A DNA stretch of 38,268 bases from Candidatus Dormiibacterota bacterium. GTDB taxonomy: Bacteria; Chloroflexota; Dormibacteria; Aeolococcales; Aeolococcaceae. Every line of letters starts with the position of its first letter. The stretch's first letter is position 1. A model generated the notes under the pieces. The model was not told the DNA's origin. It ran no database searches and worked only from the letters and a program-made list of their open reading frames with translations. Below, in pieces: positions 8,129-14,136 of this stretch. The stretch is from assembly GCA_003132805.1 (NCBI GenBank), contig PKYW01000055.1:1599-39866 (forward strand). The letters are read 5' to 3'. Position numbers and translations under genes: made by a program.

Positions 8129-9066
8129 GTGGATCTCCTCGAACCGTGGGCGGTGGAAGACGGTGTGGGCTCGGCGAATTCCGTCAACTCCCTGCTCCAC
8201 GCCATACGTTTCGCCATTCCCTCATACGACGATGTGAGGAACTCGTGAAGAGCGCGTCGCGGATCCGCGCTCGAGCGCGCGTCGTCGTACAGGTAGAGAA
8301 ACTCGCCCGCGGTCGAGCTCCAGCCGGCCTCCCGTGGCTGCAGCGCGACATCCTGTATGCCTTCCGGCGCCGGGTACGCATAGGCGAAGAACGCCGGTGA
8401 CGCGAGGCGGTGGTCGCCGGGCCACCAGCCGGCACAGATCAGTTCAGCGTCTGAGCCGAAATGCCTGATGACACCGTCGCCGGTATCCGGCTGCACGAGC
8501 CGGCCTGAGTATCGCGTGAGGGCGAGGTCGAAGCTGCCCCAGAAGAAGTGCACCGGGGACGTGCGGCCGCGAAACCGAGCGCGGTGCTCCTTCATCACCA
8601 CGTCGATCATCGAGAGCACGTGGTGAAAGCGCTCCGCCTGTGATCCGTCGTACGTGGCGTGCACGCGATCCTCCGGGAACGGAATCGGATCCGGTACCTC
8701 CGACGGGGTCTCGGAGATGGCGACGTCGATCCCCATGCGTCGCAGCGCCGCCATGACGTCGGCGTAGAAGTCGGCCACCGCGCCGCCGAGCGGGCGGCGC
8801 TCAGTCCTTCCATCGCTCCCGCGGAGCACGAGCACGTGGTCGTGGAGGTCGAGCTCGGCGTCAAACGTTCGCAGGCCGAACGGCACTGGGGAGGTCGCCA
8901 ACCCCCGGGCGGTGACGTAGAGCGCGACGTTAGCCCATCCCGGCTCGAAGGGGCTGAGCGCGAGGCGAAGCTTGCCGATCACCTGCGCATACATGTGCAG
9001 GGTGTCCCGAGTGTCGCGCCACTCCTCATACGGCAGAGCCAGCCACTCCCCGGCAGCGTCGCCCAT
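8125..9066 (-). CDS. DUF5996 family protein
   Basis: A 313-residue soluble protein of a family with no assigned function. Recognisable blocks are LPYEEWRDTRDTLHMYAQ at the N terminus, the KLRLALSPFEPGWANVALYV strand pair, VHFFWGSFDLALTRYSGR in the middle, and the acidic-aromatic ICAGWWPGD with FFAYAYPAPEG. It has no signal peptide or membrane segment. ATG 9066 starts right at the conserved block. It is the first gene of a two-gene unit with the UBP zinc-finger gene and diverges from the MFS exporter with 86 bases between. The conserved Trp, His and Asp residues suggest an enzyme, but this is only inference. Confidence 0.85.
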   Translation of the reverse strand: MGDAAGEWLALPYEEWRDTRDTLHMYAQVIGKLRLALSPFEPGWANVALYVTARGLATSPVPFGLRTFDAELDLHDHVLVLRGSDGRTERRPLGGAVADFYADVMAALRRMGIDVAISETPSEVPDPIPFPEDRVHATYDGSQAERFHHVLSMIDVVMKEHRARFRGRTSPVHFFWGSFDLALTRYSGRLVQPDTGDGVIRHFGSDAELICAGWWPGDHRLASPAFFAYAYPAPEGIQDVALQPREAGWSSTAGEFLYLYDDARSSADPRRALHEFLTSSYEGMAKRMAWSRELTEFAEPTPSSTAHGSRRST

Positions 9067-9137
9067 CCGTCAATGATGAGCCTGCGGCCCCCTGCTTCGA
9101 CTCGACGCCCGAGCTTGTGGCGCACCGCGCCGAAGGC

Positions 9138-9153
9138 TAGTCTGTCGGCTCCG
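9138..9153 (+). promoter_or_regulatory. -10 box of a probably leaderless promoter (MFS exporter)
   Basis: TAGTCT at 9138-9143 ends 9 bases before GTG 9153, with no Shine-Dalgarno in between. Confidence 0.4.
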
Positions 9154-10760
9154 TGACCGACGTTCCGGCGACGTCCGCCCCCGCGCCGCGCGCGTCCACC
9201 TGGGCGCCGTTGCGCTTCGGCGTGTTTCGCGCCATATGGCTCGCTGTCCTGGTCAGCAACATCGGTCTGTGGATGCAGACCGTCGGGGCGCAGTGGCTCC
9301 TCGTCGACCAGCCCCACGCGTCGATCCTGGTGGCGTTGGTCCAGACCGCCGACATGCTCCCTGACGTGATCTTCGGCGTGGTGGGCGGCGTCCTCGCCGA
9401 CATGTTCGACCGGCGCCGTTTGCTCATCGCCGTCCAGGCCTTCATGGCGGTGACCGGTCTCGGGCTCACCCTGCTGACGTTCGCCGGTCAGATGCCCCCG
9501 GCGCTGCTGCTGATCTTCACCTTCGTGCTCGGCTCGGGCTCGGTCATCTCCCTGCCGGCGTACCAGTCGCTCATTCCCGATCTGGTTCCCCGCGACCAGA
9601 TTGCCGCGGCCTCGACGCTTGGGTCGATCAGCGTCAACCTCGCTCGCGCGGTCGGACCCGCGATCGCCGGCGTGTTGATCGCCCGTGTCGGCGTCGGCGC
9701 GGTCTTCGCCATCAACGCCGCGGCATTTCTCGCTTACGGCATCGTGGTGGTCGCATGGCACCCAAAGACCGCGACGTCGAGCCAGCTCCCGGAACACTTC
9801 GTCTCGGCCCTTCGCGCCGGTGGCCGGTACGTGCGCTATTCGCCGGTGGTGCGGCGCATGCTCCTGCGCTCCGCGTTCTTCCTGGTGCCGGGCAGCGCGG
9901 TCTGGGCTCTCCTGCCGCTCGTGGCGACGCAGCGCCTGCACATGAGCGCGAGCGGGTACGGTTTGCTTCTCGGTGCGCTCGGAGTCGGCGCAGTCGCGGG
10001 CTCGTTTGCCATACGTCAACTCAGGACGCGACTCTCGCCGAACCTGCTGCTGTTTGCGTGCAGCGTTGTCTATGCGGCTGTGACGGTCGTGGTTGTGCTC
10101 GTTCCCAACATCTTCGTGGTGGTGGTCGCGCTGCTGCCGGCGGGCCTTGCGTGGATGACGGTGCTGTCGACGATGAACGCGTCGTTGCAGCTCTTTCTTC
10201 CGCAATGGGTGCGCGCTCGCGGGCTCTCCGTGTACCTCACCGTGCTGTTCGGGAGTCAGGCTGTCGGTGCGGTGGTCTGGGGTGCCGCCGCCGCGCCGAA
10301 AGGCGTGGTGCCCGCGTTCCTCATCGCCGCAGGGCTGATGCTTGTCGGTGCCGCAACGATCAGGATCTGGCCGCTCATCGATACCGCCGGCATGGACCGG
10401 CGAACGGTCGCACGATCGGAACCGCAGCTCACGTTCAGTGCCGAGCCCGACGAGGGACCGGTCGTGGTCAGATGCCTCTACACGATCGCACCAGATCGCG
10501 TCGCTGCCTTTCTGGAGGCGATGGTCCGCGTCCGCCTGTCCCGACTTCGCACCGGCGCGATCCAGTGGGGGCTGTTCCGTGTCGGCGAGACGCCCCACGA
10601 GTTCGTCGAGCTCTTCGTGGTCGCATCATGGGATGAGCACCTGCGCCAGCACTCGGATCGATTAACTGGCACGGATGCGCAGTACCTCGATTACGCGCGC
10701 TCGATGTCAGATCCCGAGCCACGCACCTCGCACCTGCTGGCCGCAGAGCTGCCGGACTAA
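9153..10760 (+). CDS. MFS exporter (MFS_3/EntS-like) with C-terminal soluble domain
   Basis: Major facilitator of 535 residues in the inner membrane, PF05977 (MFS_3) type, related to the enterobactin exporter EntS. About 12 membrane helices cover residues 25-405. The loop GGVLADMFDRRRLL between helices 2 and 3 is the family signature, and SLIPDLVPRDQIAAASTLGS is a typical central block. The last 100 residues (VVVRCLYTIAPDRVAAFLEAM onward) form a soluble ferredoxin-fold-like tail usual for MFS_3. GTG 9153 is chosen from the -10 box. It converges with the DUF6510 gene, only 2 bases apart, leaving no room for a separate terminator. Likely exports a small hydrophobic compound; substrate unknown. 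Confidence 0.92.
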   Translation: MTDVPATSAPAPRASTWAPLRFGVFRAIWLAVLVSNIGLWMQTVGAQWLLVDQPHASILVALVQTADMLPDVIFGVVGGVLADMFDRRRLLIAVQAFMAVTGLGLTLLTFAGQMPPALLLIFTFVLGSGSVISLPAYQSLIPDLVPRDQIAAASTLGSISVNLARAVGPAIAGVLIARVGVGAVFAINAAAFLAYGIVVVAWHPKTATSSQLPEHFVSALRAGGRYVRYSPVVRRMLLRSAFFLVPGSAVWALLPLVATQRLHMSASGYGLLLGALGVGAVAGSFAIRQLRTRLSPNLLLFACSVVYAAVTVVVVLVPNIFVVVVALLPAGLAWMTVLSTMNASLQLFLPQWVRARGLSVYLTVLFGSQAVGAVVWGAAAAPKGVVPAFLIAAGLMLVGAATIRIWPLIDTAGMDRRTVARSEPQLTFSAEPDEGPVVVRCLYTIAPDRVAAFLEAMVRVRLSRLRTGAIQWGLFRVGETPHEFVELFVVASWDEHLRQHSDRLTGTDAQYLDYARSMSDPEPRTSHLLAAELPD

Positions 10761-10762
10761 CC

Positions 10763-11056
10763 TCAGCTCGCGGCCCCCTCGTCCTGCATCTCGAGCCATA
10801 CCAGCCCTTGCAATCCAACGCGGAATCGTCCGCCCGCGCGGACGACCACCATGAGCATGCTCCCGCAGGTCGCGCAGCGAAGAACCGCACCCGGCGACAG
10901 TGGTGTCATGTAGAGATGCTGGGCGCCCATCTCACCCTCGGCGCCACATGTCGCACACGCGCCGCGCACGCTCGTGAACTCGTGCACAAAGACGTCCCGA
11001 AGCAGCCCCGCTGCCGCGTTGCCATCGAGTCGCAACTCTTGTTCGGTAATGGCCAT
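10763..11056 (-). CDS. DUF6510 zinc-ribbon protein
   Basis: A 97-residue protein with two CxxC knuckles, CATC near residue 35 and CATC near residue 62, that should form one zinc ribbon. The rest (LDGNAAAGLLRDVFVHE at the N terminus, GLVWLEM at the end) matches DUF6510. ATG 11056 has a clear GGAGGGTGA site directly before it; a GTG 21 bases upstream is less likely. It is the last gene of the molybdoenzyme operon, with one base between the reductase stop and this start. Its place there suggests a helper or electron-transfer accessory role, which is inference. Confidence 0.85.
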   Translation of the reverse strand: MAITEQELRLDGNAAAGLLRDVFVHEFTSVRGACATCGAEGEMGAQHLYMTPLSPGAVLRCATCGSMLMVVVRAGGRFRVGLQGLVWLEMQDEGAAS

Positions 11057-11057
11057 G

Positions 11058-11813
11058 TCACCCTCCGGTTGGACCAAATCGTTCGGTTTTGATGCGCGCC
11101 GGCTCGTGTCCGAGGTTGACGAGGGCGTTTGCGGCAGTCTCGACGAGCGGAGTCGGCCCGCAGATGAAGGTCCACGGCCGCTCCGCCGGTGGCCAGGCGA
11201 CCGCGCTCAGCATGTCGGTGTCGATGCGCCGGTGCAGACCCGTCCAGCCCGGCGGCTGCTGGCGCGTCAGCGTCAGCATCACCTCCAGTCCGTTTTCCAT
11301 CGCGACCAGTTTGTTCAGCTCATCGCGGTAGATGACCTCGTCGAGTGAGCGCGATGAATAGAGCAGACGCGCCGGCACGGTGCTCCCGGCAGCCTGCCGG
11401 AGCCGGAGCATCGCCATGAGCGGACAGAGTCCCGATCCGCCTGCAACGAGGAGCAGCGGACCGCCGACTGCGGGCGCCCACACGAAGTACCCGCCGATCG
11501 GACCACGAAGTTCCACCTGGTCACCGGCATGCAACTCACCGGCGAGATACGGGGAAACCTCGCCGTCGTCAAGCCGCTCGATGGTGAGCGTGAGTCGCTC
11601 ATCGGTGGATGGGGGCGACGCGATCGAGTAGCTGCGCTGCGTCTGGTATCCATCGTCGGCAGTCAGGCGCACATCCACGTGCTGGCCGGCTTGATGTCCC
11701 GGCCATCCCGGAACCGCGAGCACTAGGCTCCGCACACGTGGGGTCTCATCGACGAGGTCGACGACCTCGGCGGTGCGCCAGATCAGTCGCCGCTGTAGCG
11801 CTGTTCCAACCAC
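11058..11813 (-). CDS. FAD/NAD(P)H-binding ferredoxin-reductase-like oxidoreductase
   Basis: A 251-residue reductase of the ferredoxin-NADP reductase superfamily. The FAD-binding motif is RSYSIASPP, followed by VELRGPIGGYFVW; the nucleotide-binding domain has LLLVAGGSGLCPLMAML and the C-terminal CGPTPLVE motif. No 2Fe-2S domain is attached, so electrons must go straight to a partner, probably the sulfite-oxidase-like protein encoded just upstream. The start is uncertain: GTG 11813 overlaps the upstream gene by 31 bases, while an in-frame start at 11894 would add 27 residues that look like shadow sequence. The next gene starts 1 base after its stop. Confidence 0.88.
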   Translation of the reverse strand: MVGTALQRRLIWRTAEVVDLVDETPRVRSLVLAVPGWPGHQAGQHVDVRLTADDGYQTQRSYSIASPPSTDERLTLTIERLDDGEVSPYLAGELHAGDQVELRGPIGGYFVWAPAVGGPLLLVAGGSGLCPLMAMLRLRQAAGSTVPARLLYSSRSLDEVIYRDELNKLVAMENGLEVMLTLTRQQPPGWTGLHRRIDTDMLSAVAWPPAERPWTFICGPTPLVETAANALVNLGHEPARIKTERFGPTGG

Positions 11814-12388
11814 GGGTCGCCATACATGTGGTAGCCGTACGTCTCCCAGAAGCCTGGCGTGTCCTCGTTCATCAGCCGCAGACCGCGCACCCATTTGGCG
11901 CTTTTCCAGAAGTACAGATGTGGGACCAGCAGTCGCGCCGGGCCACCGTGCTGACTCTCGAGCGGCTTCCCGTCGTATGCGTATGCGATCCAGGCCTTGC
12001 CGCCGGTGAGGTCCTCGAGCGGCAGGTTGGTCGTGTACCCACCATCACAAAATGCCATCACGTAGTCCGCCGCCGTCTCGACGCCGTCAAGCAGCGTGTC
12101 GACAGAGACGCCCTCCCACGTGGTGTCGAGCTTGGACCACTTCGTGACGCAATGGATGTCGCGCGTCACCGTCTCGCTCGGCAGCGCACGCAGCTCCGCC
12201 CATGTCCAGCGCTTCGCCGTATCGACCTCGCCTTCGATGGAAAACGTCCACGCGTCGAGCGACGGGTGCGGTGTCGGGCCGGCAGAGAGCACGGGGAAGT
12301 CGTGGACGACGTACTGACCCGGCGGCACGCGCGCATCTCGCGGTTTATCGCGGGGACGGCCCTTGAACCCCCTGCTGATGAAGCTCAC
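11783..12388 (-). CDS. Sulfite-oxidase-like molybdopterin oxidoreductase, cytoplasmic
   Basis: A 201-residue protein of the sulfite oxidase/MsrP molybdopterin family. The molybdenum ligand is Cys80 in DIHCVTKWS. LDTTWEGVSVDTLL, GGYTTNLPLEDL and GGPARLLVPHLYFWKSAKWVRG are family blocks. It lacks a Tat or Sec signal, so unlike MsrP it should stay in the cytoplasm, and it lacks a heme or dimerisation domain. GTG 12388 is preceded by GGAGGT with 6-base spacing, a strong site. It is first in an operon with the FAD/NAD reductase and DUF6510, a set I recall from actinobacterial genomes. Probably reduces or oxidises a small sulfur or nitrogen oxide; substrate unknown. Confidence 0.92.
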   Translation of the reverse strand: MSFISRGFKGRPRDKPRDARVPPGQYVVHDFPVLSAGPTPHPSLDAWTFSIEGEVDTAKRWTWAELRALPSETVTRDIHCVTKWSKLDTTWEGVSVDTLLDGVETAADYVMAFCDGGYTTNLPLEDLTGGKAWIAYAYDGKPLESQHGGPARLLVPHLYFWKSAKWVRGLRLMNEDTPGFWETYGYHMYGDPWLEQRYSGD

Positions 12389-12490
12389 GCTGCAACCTCC
12401 ACACCGTCATTGTGAGAGGCGCTCGATCGGTCCGCAAGGCTGCGGGCTCGTGGCTGACCCTTGGGCGTCAGACGTTTGGGAACGTCCCGA

Positions 12491-12608
12491 TAGGGTATGG
12501 TGACGACATCACCTCGAATCTCGAGGGGTATCGCTCGTGGTCGTCATTCCTTCTCGAACGGACGCGCTGCGTCTGTTTTTCGTACGAGAAGGAATTGGAG
12601 AGACCAGA
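12491..12608 (+). promoter_or_regulatory. Structured 5' leader of the cold-shock gene
   Basis: A possible -10 box lies at 12491-12501 (TAGGGT or TATGGT, overlapping), about 110 bases before the cold-shock start. The leader carries two hairpins. The first is CCTCGA at 12512-12517 with TCGAGG at 12521-12526. The second is a compound hairpin: outer arms 12549-12560 and 12581-12592 pair over 12 positions with one mismatch, inner arms GACGC (12561-12565) and GCGTC (12569-12573) pair, and a T-rich bulge lies at 12574-12580. The 3' outer arm runs into the ribosome site region GGAATTGGAG. This resembles the temperature-responsive leaders of cspA mRNAs. Confidence 0.55.
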
Positions 12609-12809
12609 GTGACTGGTACCGTCAAGAAGATCGTCGCCGAACGCGGCTTCGGCTTCATCACCGCAGAGGATGGACAGGAGTATTTCTTCCATCGCAGCGG
12701 ACTCGATAGTTCGCTGACCTTCGAAAACCTCACGGGCGATGAGCGCGTGAGCTTCGAGATCGAGCGGAGCGACAAGGGCCCGCGTGCCCGCCAGGTCCGG
12801 GCGGCCTGA
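12609..12809 (+). CDS. Cold-shock domain protein (CspA family)
   Basis: A 66-residue OB-fold RNA chaperone. The RNA-binding motifs are present: RNP1 as RGFGFITAEDG and RNP2 as EYFFHRSGL, and it ends with GPRARQVRAA. It should bind single-stranded RNA and keep it unfolded. The GTG at 12609 follows GGAGAG with 6-base spacing and gives the standard family start (TGTVKKIVAERG). A longer frame from 12537 would translate the structured leader and is rejected. A 16-base perfect inverted repeat follows 18 bases after the stop. Confidence 0.95.
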   Translation: MTGTVKKIVAERGFGFITAEDGQEYFFHRSGLDSSLTFENLTGDERVSFEIERSDKGPRARQVRAA

Positions 12810-12827
12810 TCATCGCTGCGTGAGGCA

Positions 12828-12863
12828 TTCCGGTCATCGCCGATCCGTCGGCGATGACCGGAA
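12828..12863 (+). terminator. Perfect 16-bp inverted repeat after the cold-shock gene
   Basis: Arms 12828-12843 and 12848-12863 are perfect reverse complements with a 4-base TCCG loop. There is no T tract afterwards, so it would be a tract-less hairpin terminator. The 3' arm also contains ATGACC (12854-12859), a possible -35 element for the next gene, so terminator and promoter share DNA. Confidence 0.6.
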
Positions 12864-12884
12864 CCTCGATTCGCCGTATAGAGT
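12854..12884 (+). promoter_or_regulatory. Promoter of the small acidic protein gene
   Basis: ATGACC at 12854-12859, a 17-base spacer, and TATAGA at 12877-12882 (extended as TATAGAGT). The start codon lies 8-10 bases after the -10 box, so the mRNA is probably leaderless or nearly so. Confidence 0.55.
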
Positions 12885-12892
12885 GGACTCAT

Positions 12893-13081
12893 ATGGCGGA
12901 CGAAAACCCACCGGCAGATGCGTCGGATACTGAGGACGAGAAGTCGCCACCGGCGGACGAGAGCTACCTGCTCGGTGCCGAAGGCGTGGAAGAGCAGGTC
13001 CTCGCTGATCTGGCCCGCACCGAAGCGGCGCTCAATGATCCGGACGAACCTGCTGACGAGAGCGACGGCGCTGTTGTTTGA
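12893..13081 (+). CDS. Small acidic protein, unknown function
   Basis: A 62-residue protein with about 20 Asp/Glu and only two basic residues. The first half is disordered-looking (PPADASDTEDE); residues about 26-48 (LLGAEGVEEQVLADLARTEAAL) could form one amphipathic helix. I do not recognise a family. ATG 12893 is preferred over a start 39 bases upstream because a good promoter ends just before it. The YbhN-like gene starts at TTG overlapping its stop (TTTGA), so the two may be cotranslated. Very acidic small proteins can be DNA mimics or adaptors, but nothing here proves that. Confidence 0.6.
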   Translation: MADENPPADASDTEDEKSPPADESYLLGAEGVEEQVLADLARTEAALNDPDEPADESDGAVV

Positions 13082-14106
13082 CGCTGTCTAGACCGCAGGG
13101 CCAGGTGTCGAAGCGCGCGCACCGGCGACTGCCTGTGCCGGTTCAGCGAGCGGTCACCGCTGCGGTCGGCCTTGGCGGCATCGCCGCGGTCATCCTCTTT
13201 CTGAACCCGGCAAAGGTGGGGAGCGCACTCGAGCATTTCCAGCTCGCGCTCATCGCGCCGATCCTTGCGCTCTCGGTGCTCGTCTACATCCTGCAGGGAA
13301 TTCGCTGGCACTACCTGCTCACCGACGTGGGGACCAAGCTGCGCTTGCGGGACACGATCCTGATCAATCTCGCCGGGCAGACGATCACCGCACTCGTGCC
13401 ACTCGGCGACCTCACCCGCGCGGCGTTCGCCAGCACTGCCGACGGCACCGATTTCGGCACCGTCGCAGCCACCGTGACCGTGCAGGAACTCTCCTACATG
13501 CTCTTGCTCATTCTCTCGGCACTGCCGGCGATCCTCGCGCTCGGTTACGGGCTCGCAGCAGTGATTCCCGTGGCGCTCGGTATCGCACTGATCATCGTCG
13601 TCCTCACGGTGTCACCGGTGTTCTGCCGCTTCCATGACCTGGTTGCGCACATTCCCTTTCTCAACCGGATCCTCCCAGCCATCGATGAGTTGCAGCAGGA
13701 GACTTCCACGCTGCTGCACCGCACCGACGCGCTCGCCCTCTCCGTGCTCGACGCCGCTCGGGTCGTGGTCGCCGTGACCGCCTTCTGGCTGGTGTTGCAA
13801 GGCCTTGAGCCGGGCAGGATCGGCTGGTGGCAGGCCGCATTCGTGCTTGCGCTGTCGACCATCGGCGGTGCGGTCAGCTTGATACCCGGGGGTGTCGGCG
13901 CCAATGAGGCCAGCGTGGCCGCCCTGCTCATCTTCCTGGGCTTCAATACCGGCGCCGCCGGCGGTGCGGCGATCATCCAGCGCGGGCTCATGACCGGGCT
14001 GTCGCTGATCCTCGGGTTTGGCGCATACCTGGCGATCAACAAGCGACTCCACCTCGGTGGAATCTTCCAGCTGTTCGCGCGACGACCCGCGCCCGCCCAA
14101 GCGTAA
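13078..14106 (+). CDS. YbhN/UPF0104-type membrane protein (LPG synthase TM domain)
   Basis: Integral membrane protein of 342 residues with about eight hydrophobic helices, in the family of the flippase-synthase membrane half of MprF (lysylphosphatidylglycerol synthase TM region). Family blocks are YILQGIRWHYLL, NLAGQTITALVPLGDLTRAAFA, and LIPGGVGANEASVAALLIFLG near the end. The soluble aminoacyl-transfer domain of MprF is absent, so it may act as a lipid flippase or glycolipid transporter. The start is TTG 13078, overlapping the stop of the acidic gene; a GTG at 13105 is an alternative. The positively charged N terminus supports an inside start. Confidence 0.88.
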   Translation: MTLSRPQGQVSKRAHRRLPVPVQRAVTAAVGLGGIAAVILFLNPAKVGSALEHFQLALIAPILALSVLVYILQGIRWHYLLTDVGTKLRLRDTILINLAGQTITALVPLGDLTRAAFASTADGTDFGTVAATVTVQELSYMLLLILSALPAILALGYGLAAVIPVALGIALIIVVLTVSPVFCRFHDLVAHIPFLNRILPAIDELQQETSTLLHRTDALALSVLDAARVVVAVTAFWLVLQGLEPGRIGWWQAAFVLALSTIGGAVSLIPGGVGANEASVAALLIFLGFNTGAAGGAAIIQRGLMTGLSLILGFGAYLAINKRLHLGGIFQLFARRPAPAQA

Positions 14107-14136
14107 GCCACCGAGCCGCGCCACACTTCGTCCATC

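Noticed and set aside
8979-10598. A 539-codon minus-strand frame opposite the MFS gene
   Set aside because: It is full of His/Arg/Asp runs and antisense to an obvious 12-helix transporter; it is a codon-bias shadow.
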